Positions 8,576 to 16,996 of a stretch of DNA of 64,000 nt are shown piece after piece. The notes under the pieces were generated by a model. It did no database searches. It saw nothing but the letters and a program-made list of their open reading frames with translations, and was not told where the DNA came from. The translations under genes and the position numbers were made by a program. Position 1 is the stretch's first letter. Every line of letters begins with the position of its first letter. Origin of the DNA: DASXKD01 sp963734725 (GTDB lineage: Bacteria > Actinomycetota > Actinomycetes > Streptosporangiales > Streptosporangiaceae); NCBI GenBank assembly GCA_963734725.1, contig CAVTIX010000025.1, positions 213,997-277,996 of the forward strand. Direction: 5' to 3'.

Positions 8576-9759
8576 CCGGGGTTGCCCCCAGGTTTTCCTG
8601 TTTCACAGCAGACCGCATTGGAGTTGCCTCCGAATGTCTTATGTCCGCTCCGCAGGCTGTCACCGCCAGCCCGGCGGCCAGGATGTTCTTGGCGGCGTTG
8701 ATGTCCCGGTCGTGCCGGGTGCCGCAGGACGGGCACTGCCACGTCCGTGTGCTGAGGCTGAGAGCGGTGAGCAGGTGCCCGCATGCCGAGCAGGTCTTCG
8801 ACGAGGGGTACCAGCGGTCCACCGCCACGACGGTGCGCCCAGCGCGCTGGGCTTTGTATTCCAGCATGGCCCGCAGCTCCGCCCACCCGGTGCAGGAGAT
8901 CGCCCGGGCCAGCGAACGGTTGCGGACCATGTTTCGTACCCGCAAGTCCTCGACCGCGATCACGTCGTTGCTGCGGATGATCTGCGTGCTGAGCTTGTGC
9001 AGGAAGTCCCGGCGGGCATCGGCCACCCTGGCATGGGCGCGGGCCACCTTGACCTGCCGCTTGGCCCGGTTCTTGCTGCCTTGCTGGCAGCGGGCAAGCC
9101 GCCGCTGCCATCGCTTCAGCTTCCGCTCATGCCGCTCCCAGTCCCTCGGGTGCGCGACCTTCTCTCCGGTGGACAGCACCGCGATGTCGGTAAGCCCCAT
9201 GTTCGACGCCCACGCTCTGCCCTGCGGGCGGGAGCGGGGCGGGATCGGGCAGGTCCACGTGGAACGTCACAAACCACCGCCGGGCCGGATCGCGGGTCAC
9301 CGTCACGCTCGTGGGATCCAGGCTGGCCACGTCCGCGCGGGGCCAGGTCCACACGAACGAGAGGGGCTCGCTCATCTTCGCCAGCCTCAGCACACCGCCC
9401 CGCAGGGCGAACGCGCTGCGGGTGTAGGTGGCCGACTGGCGCCCCCGGTAGGACTTGAATCGCGGGTAGCGGACCCGCTGGGCGAAGAACGCCTGGAACG
9501 CGGCGTGCTGATGGCGAAGAGCCTGCTGCAGCGGGACGCTGGACACCTCGTTGAGGAACGCCCACCTGGGCTGGCGCTTCATCGCGGTCAGCGCCCGATC
9601 CGTCTCGGCGTAGCTGGTCCCCTTGCCCTCGGTGGCGTGCCGCTCATGCCGGGCGGCGAGGGTGCGGTTCCACACCACCCGGACGCACCCAAATGTGCGC
9701 GACAGCGCTGCCTGCTGTTCGGGGCTGGGGTACGCCCGGCACCGGTACGCCATCCTCAT
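8559..9759 (-). pseudogene. tnpB: TnpB RNA-guided nuclease, one-base frameshift
   Basis: TnpB/OrfB of the IS605 family in two frames. 9759 to about 9203 encodes the N-terminal part (HTH-like start, PRFKSYRGR segment); about 9200-8559 encodes the rest, with the RuvC-II Glu in VIAVEDLRV, a zinc finger CSACG...CPSCG, and RuvC-III Asp in RHDRDINAAKNIL. The frames join at about 9202: GTC GAA CAT GGG should read GTC GAC ATG GGG, giving VGVDMGLTDIA. One extra A therefore breaks the gene exactly at the RuvC-I aspartate. As written it would not make active TnpB. A sequencing error is possible, since the rest is well preserved. Confidence 0.88.
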
Positions 9760-9857
9760 GCTTACAGGAGAACACCTATGGCCGTAAAACAGCGGGAAGC
9801 GCGCCGTACGGGGTTCCTCCCCGCCCCGGGGGACAGGGCCTCCGCCGGTGGTCTTCA

Positions 9858-10886
9858 GTGACAGCCGACTACCCGCCCGTGGCCGGAATCGACGAAGATC
9901 CGGCTCGCGCGCCGGGCGCCGCGGGCTCGGCGGGCCGCGCGGACCCGCGGGCCGCGCTGGAGGCGGTCCGTGCGGGCGTCGCCAAGGCCGTGGTGGGCCA
10001 GGACTCGGTCGTCACCGGACTGGTGATCTGCCTGCTGTGCCGCGGTCATGCCCTGCTCGAAGGGGTGCCGGGGGTGGCGAAGACCCTGCTTGTGCGCGCC
10101 CTGGCCGGGACGCTGTCGCTGCGCAGCACGCGGGTGCAGTTCACCGCCGACCTGATGCCCGGGGACCTGACCGGCTCGCTGATCTACGACGCGAAGACGG
10201 CCCTGTTCCAGTTCCGGGAAGGTCCCGTCTTCACCAACCTGCTGCTCGCCGACGAGATCAACAGAACTCCGCCGAAGACCCAGGCGGCGCTGCTGGAGGC
10301 CATGCAGGAACGGCAGGTCTCGGTGGAGGGGACCCCGCGGCCGCTGCCCGATCCGTTCCTGGTCGCGGCCACCCAGAACCCCATCGAGTACGAGGGGACT
10401 TATCCGCTGCCCGAAGCGCAGCTCGACCGGTTCCTGGTCAAGCTGACCGTGCCCGTGCCTGGCCGCGACGACGAGATCAGCATCCTGGCCCGGCACGCGG
10501 CGGGTTTCGACCCCGCAGACCTTGCCGCCGCCGGGATCCGGCCCGCGGCGGATGCGGCCGACCTGGCGGCGGCCCGCGCCGCGGTGCGGGCCGTCCAGGT
10601 AGCGCCCGAGGTGACCGGGTACATCGTGGACCTGTGCCGGGCCACCCGGCAGTCCCCCTCGCTGCGGCTGGGCGTGTCCCCGCGCGGCGCGACCGCGTTG
10701 CAGGCCACCGCCCGCGCCTGGGCCTGGCTCGCGGGCCGGGACTATGTCATACCGGACGACGTCAAGGCCCTGGCCCGCCCCACGCTGCGGCACCGGGTCC
10801 AGCTCCGGCCGGAGGCCGAACTGGAGGGCGCCACGGCCGACGGAGTGGTCGACGCGGTGCTCGGCTCGGTTCCGGTTCCCCGGTGA
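9858..10886 (+). CDS. MoxR family AAA+ ATPase
   Basis: 342-aa MoxR-type AAA+ chaperone ATPase. Walker A GVPGVAKT (about 69-76), Walker B LLLADEINRTPPKTQ, sensor region ATQNPIEYEGTYPLPEAQLDRF and the C-terminal lid are all present. The start is taken as GTG 9858; GTG 9879 is an alternative. No clear ribosome site is seen just upstream, which fits loss of the native upstream sequence to the TnpB element. MoxR proteins work with partner DUF58/VWA proteins, encoded next, to mature or assemble cell-envelope or enzyme complexes (family knowledge). Confidence 0.93.
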   Translation: MTADYPPVAGIDEDPARAPGAAGSAGRADPRAALEAVRAGVAKAVVGQDSVVTGLVICLLCRGHALLEGVPGVAKTLLVRALAGTLSLRSTRVQFTADLMPGDLTGSLIYDAKTALFQFREGPVFTNLLLADEINRTPPKTQAALLEAMQERQVSVEGTPRPLPDPFLVAATQNPIEYEGTYPLPEAQLDRFLVKLTVPVPGRDDEISILARHAAGFDPADLAAAGIRPAADAADLAAARAAVRAVQVAPEVTGYIVDLCRATRQSPSLRLGVSPRGATALQATARAWAWLAGRDYVIPDDVKALARPTLRHRVQLRPEAELEGATADGVVDAVLGSVPVPR

Positions 10887-10899
10887 CCCGGGGCGCGCC

Positions 10900-12192
10900 A
10901 TGGCGCTGACCGGCCGGGCCGCGCTCGCCGCCGCAGCCGGTGCGCTGCTGATCCTGGCGTTCCGCACCCCGGCCATGCTGGTCGTGGTGAACGCGCTGCT
11001 GGTGGCGGCGATCGGGGCCGACGTGGCGCTGGCGGCGCCGGTGCGCGCGATGCGGCTCAGCCGCTCCGGCGACACCCGGGTGTTGCTGGGCGAACGCGCG
11101 TCGGTGGAACTCGGGGTGGAGAACCCGTCGCGGCGCACGCTGCGGGCCGTGATCAGGGACGCCTGGCAGCCGAGCGCCGGCGCCGCCCCGCCGCACACTA
11201 GGGTCACGGTCCCGGCGGGCGGCCGGGCGCAGCTGGCCACCGCGCTGGCCCCGGACCGCCGCGGGGACAAGACCGCCGCCGGCGTCACGATCCGCTCGCT
11301 GGGCCCGCTCGGCCTCGCCGCCCGGCAGGGCAGGCGGGCGGCGCCGTGGACGGTCCGGGTGCTGCCCGAGTTCCGCAGCCGCAGGCACCTGCCGGAGAAG
11401 CTGTCCCGGCTGCGCCAGCTCGACGGCCAGCACCGTGCCCTGCTCCGCGGCCAGGGCAGCGAGTTCGACTCGCTGCGCGAGTACGTCATCGGCGACGACG
11501 TGCGGTCCATCGACTGGCGGGCCACCGCGCGGCTTCGGGACGTCATGGTCCGCACCTGGCGGCCGGAACGTGACCGGCAAATACTGATCATGCTAGACAC
11601 CGGGCGCACCTCGGCCGGGCGGGTCAGCGGGGTCCCCCGGCTGGACGCCGCGATGGACGCCGCGCTGCTGCTCACCGCGCTCGCCTCCCGCGCCGGGGAC
11701 CGGGTGGACATGATGGCCTTCGACCGGCGCGTGCGTGCGCGGGTGGTGGGAGCGCCGCGCTCGACCGTGCTGTCCGCAGTGGCCGAGGCGATGGCCGGGC
11801 TCCGGCCCGAACTGGTGGAGACAGACGCCGCGGCGCTGGGCAGCGCCGCGCTCACCGCCGCCCGGCACCGCTGCCTGCTCGTGCTGCTCACCGACCTCAA
11901 CCCGGCCGCGGTCGCCGAAGGGCTGCTCCCCCGGCTGCCGCTGCTGGCCGCCAGGCACGAGGTGATGGTCGCCGCGGTGGCGGATCCCGCGCTCGCAGAA
12001 ATGTCGGGCAACCGGGCCGACGCGGCCGCGGTCTACGACGCGGCAGCGGCCGAACAGGCGGTCGCCGCCCGGCAGCGGGTCTTGGCGCTGTTGCAGCGGC
12101 ACGGCGCCCACGTGGTGGACGCGCCGCCCGACCGGCTGCCCGCCGCGCTAGCCGACGCCTACCTGGCGCTCAAGGCCGCAGGGCGCCTCTGA
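10900..12192 (+). CDS. DUF58 (VWA-like) membrane protein
   Basis: 430 aa from ATG 10900, 13 bases after moxR. Two N-terminal membrane segments (about 8-50) are followed by the DUF58 signature (GSEFDSLREYVIGDDVRSIDW then WRPERDRQILIMLDTG) and a VWA-like fold with the MIDAS-like DTGRTS. It is the usual partner of MoxR; the pair is thought to act as an ATPase-adaptor system, substrate unknown. It is the last gene of the operon: the stop at 12192 is followed by a strong terminator hairpin. Confidence 0.9.
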   Translation: MALTGRAALAAAAGALLILAFRTPAMLVVVNALLVAAIGADVALAAPVRAMRLSRSGDTRVLLGERASVELGVENPSRRTLRAVIRDAWQPSAGAAPPHTRVTVPAGGRAQLATALAPDRRGDKTAAGVTIRSLGPLGLAARQGRRAAPWTVRVLPEFRSRRHLPEKLSRLRQLDGQHRALLRGQGSEFDSLREYVIGDDVRSIDWRATARLRDVMVRTWRPERDRQILIMLDTGRTSAGRVSGVPRLDAAMDAALLLTALASRAGDRVDMMAFDRRVRARVVGAPRSTVLSAVAEAMAGLRPELVETDAAALGSAALTAARHRCLLVLLTDLNPAAVAEGLLPRLPLLAARHEVMVAAVADPALAEMSGNRADAAAVYDAAAAEQAVAARQRVLALLQRHGAHVVDAPPDRLPAALADAYLALKAAGRL

Positions 12193-12247
12193 CCCCGGGC
12201 CGGCCTGATCCACGAAGCGCATCAGGCTTATGGCGGCCCATGCGTGA

Positions 12248-12287
12248 TTGGGCGGTTGCCGTGCAAAGATGAACGGCAACCGCCCAA
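12248..12287. terminator. Bidirectional terminator hairpin
   Basis: Perfect inverted repeat with 15-bp arms (TTGGGCGGTTGCCGT / ACGGCAACCGCCCAA) and a 10-base loop GCAAAGATGA. It lies between the convergent DUF58 and SpoIIM-like genes and ends with AA/TT-flanked arms on both strands, consistent with a shared terminator. Confidence 0.8.
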
Positions 12288-12312
12288 CCACGACCGCGGC
12301 CCGCCGCTGGCC

Positions 12313-13308
12313 TCAGCCGGCCACGGGCGCTATGTCGGGCGCCTCCGCCATGTCTCCGGTCACCCCGGCCGCCGCGGCACGCCGGCCGAACAGGATCACA
12401 TAGCCAAGGAATGCGGCCTCGGCGGCCACCCCGATGAGGATCCGGGCCCAGGTGGCCAGCGGCGACGGGGTGACGAACGCCTCGATCAGGCCGGAGGTGA
12501 GAAGCACCACGATGAGCCCGAGCGCGATCGTGACGGAGGCCCGCCCCTCCTCGGCGAGCGCCCTGCCGCGAGACCGGTGCCCGGGGTCGATGACGGTCCA
12601 GCCCAGCCGCAGACCGGTGGCCGCCGCCAGGAACACGGCGCTGAGCTCCAGGATGCCGTGCGGCAGGATGAGCGCGAAGAACAGCACGCCCTTGCCGTGG
12701 GCGATCATGAGCCCGCCGATGACCCCGACGTTCGACGCGTTCGAGAACAGCACCCACAGGGTGGGCAGGCCCAGCAGGATCCCGAAGATCAGCGCCTCCG
12801 CCGCCACCCAGACGTTGTGGGTCCACACCTGCGCCGCGAACGAGGTGGCCGCGTACTGCGAGTAGTAGTTCTGGAACTGGTGCTGGACCAGCCTCGACAC
12901 CTGGGCCGGCGGCAGCAGCGCCGCCTGCACCTGGGGGGACCGGGCGACCCACCAGCCGATGACGAACGCAACCAGCACGGACCCGGCCGCGGTGCCCAGC
13001 CACCACCAGCGCGCGCGGTAAGCCATCGCCGGGAACGAGATCAGCGCGAACCGGCCGACCATGCCCCACCCCGGCGCGCTAGCGCCAACCACCGCCGCCC
13101 GGGCGCGGGCGACGCGGCTGGACAGCGCGGCCACCAGGACCGGGTCCTGGCCCGCTGACCGCACCGCGGACAGGTGCGTGTTCGTCTGCAGGTACAGCGC
13201 CACCAGCTCGTCGATCTCTGCCCCGGAGAGGTGGCGGCGCCGTTTGACCAGGTCGTCCAGCCGCCGCCACTCGGCCTCGTGGGCGGCGGTGAAGACGGCG
13301 AGATCCAC
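12313..13308 (-). CDS. SpoIIM-like (DUF95) membrane protein
   Basis: 331 aa from GTG 13308 (VDLAVFTAAHEAEW), preceded by AGGCAGG at a suitable distance; a longer frame up to 13431 would run over the divergent promoter. The cytoplasmic N-terminal helix domain (about 1-100) is followed by about six membrane helices and the conserved central region NNVWVAAEALIFGILLGLPT-like with LPHGILELSAVFLA. This family (stage II sporulation protein M) is a constant neighbour of RDD, MoxR and DUF58 genes in actinobacteria. Role in this group is unknown. Confidence 0.88.
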   Translation of the reverse strand: MDLAVFTAAHEAEWRRLDDLVKRRRHLSGAEIDELVALYLQTNTHLSAVRSAGQDPVLVAALSSRVARARAAVVGASAPGWGMVGRFALISFPAMAYRARWWWLGTAAGSVLVAFVIGWWVARSPQVQAALLPPAQVSRLVQHQFQNYYSQYAATSFAAQVWTHNVWVAAEALIFGILLGLPTLWVLFSNASNVGVIGGLMIAHGKGVLFFALILPHGILELSAVFLAAATGLRLGWTVIDPGHRSRGRALAEEGRASVTIALGLIVVLLTSGLIEAFVTPSPLATWARILIGVAAEAAFLGYVILFGRRAAAAGVTGDMAEAPDIAPVAG

Positions 13309-13449
13309 AGGGTAAGCCTGCCTGGCGGCGCGGCGCCGGAGCAAGGAGCCCCCGGGCGACGTCGGCGGATGTCCGTTTCGGTACTGAGCGTTAGCCTTGG
13401 CCCAAGCGTGATCCGAGCATGGCCGATGCACGAGGAAGCGGGGACAGCC

Positions 13450-14439
13450 GTGGCCGAGGTCGTCACCGGCGAGGCTGTAGTGCTTGAAGTGCCCTGCGCC
13501 CGCTTCCCCAGCCGCCTGCTCGCGCTCGCCCTGGACCTGCTTATCCAGGGCATCCTGTTGTTCGCCCTGTTCGTAATCGTCGGGCTGGCGGTCAACAACG
13601 GGGCAGCGTCGGCCACGGCGGGCGCCATCGCGCTCACCGTGACGATCGCCATCGTCGTGGGCTACCCGGTGCTCTGGGAAACGCTGACCCGAGGCGGCAC
13701 CCCCGGCAAGTTCGCGCTAGGACTGCGCGTGGTCAGCGACGACGGCGGGCCCGAACGGTTCCGGCAGGCCCTGGTGCGCGGGCTCGCTGCCGTGGTAGAA
13801 ATCTGGCTCCTGCTCGGCTGCCCGGCCCTCGTCTGCTCGCTGCTCTCGGAACGGGGCAAGCGGCTCGGGGACGTGTTCGCCGGCACGTTCGTGATCCAGC
13901 AGCGGCTGCCTGCCGGGCGAAACGCGGCAACGCTTCCGGCGGTGAGCCCGGAACTAGCGCTATGGGGGGCCAGCCTGGAGATGTCGGGGCTCACCGACCA
14001 GACGGCCGAGACGGCCCGCCGGTACCTGGCCCGGCTGCCGGAACTCACGCCCGCAGCGCAGGCCGAACTGGGCGAGCGCATCGCCGGCGCGGTGCGCGAC
14101 CAGGTCAGCCCCCAGCCGCCGCCGGGCACCCCGGCGGTCGCCTATCTGAGCACGGTGCTCGCCGAACGGCGCAACAGGGAACACGCCCGCCTCGCCGTGA
14201 GCCTCGCCCGCAGCTCGCCGGAGCGGGGCGCGCCAGGCCGCGATTCCCCGGTGCCGGGCTCCCCCGGGCCCGGCGAGAACGGCCCCACCGGGCTCCGCCC
14301 CCGCGGGGAGAGCCGCCCGCGGGCAGGGCCCCCTGGGGCTGCGGTGGCATGGGGAGCGCCGACCGGGGCAGCAAGGGAAGGGGAGCCGGAGCACCTACCT
14401 CCCGCGAACGGCGCGGGCGGATTCGTTCCCCCGGCCTGA
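13450..14439 (+). CDS. RDD family membrane protein
   Basis: 329 aa from GTG 13450 (VAEVVTGEAVVLEVP), the start matching the usual N-terminus of this neighbourhood's RDD proteins; ATG 13426 in the same frame is an alternative. The RDD domain shows the Arg in PSRLLALALDLL, two membrane helices, the WETLTRGGTPGKFALGLRVV motif and RGKRLGDVFAGTFVI. A soluble ~150-residue C-terminal part ends in Pro/Gly-rich sequence. It is divergent from the SpoIIM-like gene across 141 bases. Transport function is suggested for some RDD proteins but not established here. Confidence 0.88.
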   Translation: MAEVVTGEAVVLEVPCARFPSRLLALALDLLIQGILLFALFVIVGLAVNNGAASATAGAIALTVTIAIVVGYPVLWETLTRGGTPGKFALGLRVVSDDGGPERFRQALVRGLAAVVEIWLLLGCPALVCSLLSERGKRLGDVFAGTFVIQQRLPAGRNAATLPAVSPELALWGASLEMSGLTDQTAETARRYLARLPELTPAAQAELGERIAGAVRDQVSPQPPPGTPAVAYLSTVLAERRNREHARLAVSLARSSPERGAPGRDSPVPGSPGPGENGPTGLRPRGESRPRAGPPGAAVAWGAPTGAAREGEPEHLPPANGAGGFVPPA

Positions 14440-14478
14440 TCCGCCGGACCGTTCCAGAGCACGTCGCCGAGGATGTCT

Positions 14479-15630
14479 ATGAACGCAGCACCACCACCAG
14501 ATACCGGACACGGGCCGGGGCCCCAGCCCACCGGCACGGGGGCCAGGCCCGGGATCCGGCGGTGGGTCCGCACCGTGATCGTGGTGCTCGCCGTCGCGGT
14601 GCTCATCACGGTGATCGTGGTGGACCGGCATACCCTCGCAGAGTCGCTGTCCGCCATCGGCGGCCTGGACCTCAGCTGGTTCGGGCTGGCGATCGTCTGT
14701 GAGTGCCTCTCGCTGACCGCGTTCGGGCTCAGCCGGCGCCGGTTGCTGCGGGCCGACGGCCACAGGGCAGCGTTCGGCTCGGTGATGGCGATCACCTACG
14801 CCGGGAATGCGGTGTCGATGTCGATACCGTTCGCCGGCGCGCAACTGGCCGCGGTCTTCTCCTACCAGCAGTTCCGCCGGCGCGGGCTGGACCCGGCCCT
14901 CACCGGGTGGGCGCTGGGCGTCTCCGCCATTGCGTCGTCATCCGCGCTCGCGCTCGTCCTGGTCGTGGGCGCGCTCGCGGGCGGCGCGCCGCTGGCGACC
15001 GCTATCGGCTTCCTCGGCGCCGCGGTGTTCGCCCTGCCCGCGATCACAGTGATCCTGGCCTTGCGCTACCCGCGGGCACGGGTCGTTGCGAACCGCGTGC
15101 TCAGCTGGGCGGTCCACCTGGTACGGCGGATATTCCGCAGGCCGGGGATCGACCCGGCCGCCCTGGATGAGCTCCTCCAGCGGCTCGCCACCATCCGGCT
15201 CGGCTGGCTGAGTTACGCCGAAGTGTTCGGGCTGGCGGTCGCCAACTGGCTTTTCGACTGCGCCTGCCTGGCGTGCGCGATCCGTGCCACGGGCCAGCCC
15301 GTGCCCTGGCACGGGCTGCTTCTCGCCTACGGGGCCGGCGCGGTGGCCGGCAGCACCGGCGTGACCCCGGGCGGGTTCCTCATCGTCGAAGCCGCCCTGA
15401 CCGCGGCCCTGACGGCGGCCGGGATGAACGCCGGCCCCGCGCTCGGTGCGGTGCTCGCCTACCGGCTGGTCAACTTCTGGATGATCCTGCTGGGTGGCGG
15501 CGTCGCGCTCATCGTGCTGACCCGGATGAAGCGCATCCGCGAATATCCGCGTATCGAGGAAAGACCCGGCGCGGACGGGCAAGGCGCGTCCGGCCACGAG
15601 GAACAGCCCACCGCGGACCGCCGCGGCTGA
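14479..15630 (+). CDS. Flippase-like/LPG-synthase TM domain protein
   Basis: 383-aa polytopic membrane protein of the lysylphosphatidylglycerol-synthase TM region/flippase-like family. About eight helices, with the typical SIPFAGAQLAAVFSYQQFRRRG segment and C-terminal GSTGVTPGGFLIVEAAL motif. It lacks the cytoplasmic aminoacyl-transferase domain. ATG 14479 is preferred because GAGG sits 6 bases upstream; ATG 14473 is two codons earlier. Related proteins move isoprenoid- or lipid-linked sugars; the substrate here is unknown. Confidence 0.85.
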   Translation: MNAAPPPDTGHGPGPQPTGTGARPGIRRWVRTVIVVLAVAVLITVIVVDRHTLAESLSAIGGLDLSWFGLAIVCECLSLTAFGLSRRRLLRADGHRAAFGSVMAITYAGNAVSMSIPFAGAQLAAVFSYQQFRRRGLDPALTGWALGVSAIASSSALALVLVVGALAGGAPLATAIGFLGAAVFALPAITVILALRYPRARVVANRVLSWAVHLVRRIFRRPGIDPAALDELLQRLATIRLGWLSYAEVFGLAVANWLFDCACLACAIRATGQPVPWHGLLLAYGAGAVAGSTGVTPGGFLIVEAALTAALTAAGMNAGPALGAVLAYRLVNFWMILLGGGVALIVLTRMKRIREYPRIEERPGADGQGASGHEEQPTADRRG

Positions 15631-15672
15631 CCCCGCGCCACGGCTGACCGGACGCCGCGGCTGACCCGGCGC

Positions 15673-15689
15673 CACCGGAAACCCCGGTG
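15673..15689. terminator. Short hairpin between convergent genes
   Basis: CACCGG-AAACC-CCGGTG stem-loop in the 83-base gap between the flippase-like gene and the second SAH hydrolase. Convergent placement suggests a shared terminator; there is no U-run. Confidence 0.4.
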
Positions 15690-15713
15690 CGCGCCACCAG
15701 GACGCCAGCGCGG

Positions 15714-16991
15714 TCAGGGGGCGGCGCGCCAGGAGTTCAGGTAGTCCCGCTGCGCTTCGGTGAGCGTGTCGATCCGCGCTCCGGTGGCCTCCAGGGTCAG
15801 CCGGGCGATCTCCTCGTCGATGGCGCGCGGGACGTCGTGCACGCCGGCGGCCAGGCTCTCGTCGTCGCGGGCCAGCCAGCGCAGCACGAGCGCCTGGCCG
15901 GCGAACGAGACGTCCATGACCTGCGGCGGGTTCCCCTCGGCCGCGACCAGGTTGACCACCCGGCCCTCAGCCAGCAGCACCACCCGCCGGCCGTCGGGCA
16001 GGGTGTACTCGTCCGCGTGCGGGCGCACGTCGCGAGTCACCTTCACCGCCGCCTCGGCCAGCGCGGGCACGTCGACCTCGGCGTCGAAGTGTCCGGCATT
16101 CGCCAGGATCGCACCGTCCCGCAGGACCGCCAGGTGCTCCGCCGCGACCACGTCCCGCGACCCGGTGGCAGTGATGATCACCTCGCCCGCGGCGGCGGCC
16201 TCGCGCATCGGCAGCACCCGGTACCCGCGCAGCACCGCGTCCAGGGCCCGCACCGGGTCCACCTCGGTGACGATGACCTGGGCGCCGAGCCCGTGCGCGC
16301 AGGCCGCGATGCCCTGCCCGCACGGGCCGAACCCGGCCACTACCACCGCCCGCCCCGCGAGCAGGATGTTGGTGGCGCGCAGCACCCCGTCAAGCACCGA
16401 CTGCCCGGTGCCGGCGGTGCTGTCGAACATCCGCTTGGTCGTGGTCGCATCGGCCGCCACCATGGGGAACGCCAGCGCGCCTGCGGCGGCCATCCGGCGC
16501 AGCCGGAGCACCCCGGTGGAAGTGGACTCGCAGCCACCGCGCACGTTCCCGGCCAGTTCCGGCCGGGAGGCGAGCGTGTTGACCAGATCCCCGCCGTCGT
16601 CGATGACCAGGTCCGGCCCCGGGTCGAGGACCCGGTGGATGTGCTCGGCGTAGCCGGCGGCGTCCACGCCCGCCCGGGCGAACACGAACGTGCCCGCCTC
16701 GGCCAGGGCGGCCGCTACGTCATCCTGGGTGGACAACGGGTTCGAGGCGGCCAGGAACACCCGGGCCCCGCCCGCCCGCAGGGCACCGACCAGGCCCGCG
16801 GTCTCGGCGGTCACGTGCAGGCAGGCCGCGACGGTCAGCCCGGCGAACGGCTGCTCACCGGTGTAGCGCTCGGTGATCAGCCGCAGCACGGGCATGCCGC
16901 GCTGCGCCCAGCCGACCCGGGCCCGGCCTGCCTCGGCCAGGCCCGGGTCGGCGACGTCGGACAGCGCGCCGGGCTGCGCGTCGGGCGGCAT
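15714..16991 (-). CDS. Divergent S-adenosylhomocysteine hydrolase paralogue
   Basis: 425-aa SAHH-family protein, ATG 16991, five bases downstream of ahcY, so in one operon. It keeps the Rossmann motif GFGPCGQG, the catalytic Lys and Asp in TTKRMFDS, and the His of NAGHFDAEVD. It differs at key places: the canonical EETTTGV is ESTSTGV (second Glu replaced by Ser), the Asn after FD is Ser, the YGCR motif is AGTG, and the C-terminal KPDHYRY tail that closes the NAD site in canonical enzymes is absent. It resembles the shorter archaeal/Thermotoga-type enzymes. It may use another nucleosyl-homocysteine or be a regulatory partner; substrate unknown. Confidence 0.85.
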   Translation of the reverse strand: MPPDAQPGALSDVADPGLAEAGRARVGWAQRGMPVLRLITERYTGEQPFAGLTVAACLHVTAETAGLVGALRAGGARVFLAASNPLSTQDDVAAALAEAGTFVFARAGVDAAGYAEHIHRVLDPGPDLVIDDGGDLVNTLASRPELAGNVRGGCESTSTGVLRLRRMAAAGALAFPMVAADATTTKRMFDSTAGTGQSVLDGVLRATNILLAGRAVVVAGFGPCGQGIAACAHGLGAQVIVTEVDPVRALDAVLRGYRVLPMREAAAAGEVIITATGSRDVVAAEHLAVLRDGAILANAGHFDAEVDVPALAEAAVKVTRDVRPHADEYTLPDGRRVVLLAEGRVVNLVAAEGNPPQVMDVSFAGQALVLRWLARDDESLAAGVHDVPRAIDEEIARLTLEATGARIDTLTEAQRDYLNSWRAAP

Positions 16992-16996
16992 CGGGG

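Larger units (their letters stand above)
8542..9857 (-). mobile_element. IS605/IS1341-type element carrying only tnpB
   Basis: An insertion between the DUF4350 gene and moxR. On the tnpB strand the right end forms a hairpin over the tnpB stop and finishes ...GGATGTCAA at 8542, typical of IS605 right ends. There is no tnpA (Y1 transposase), so it is of the IS1341 kind and cannot move by itself. The left boundary lies between the tnpB start (9759) and the moxR start (9858) but could not be fixed. The right end would act as the omega/re-RNA 3' part, with the guide taken from the flanking DUF4350 sequence. Confidence 0.75.
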
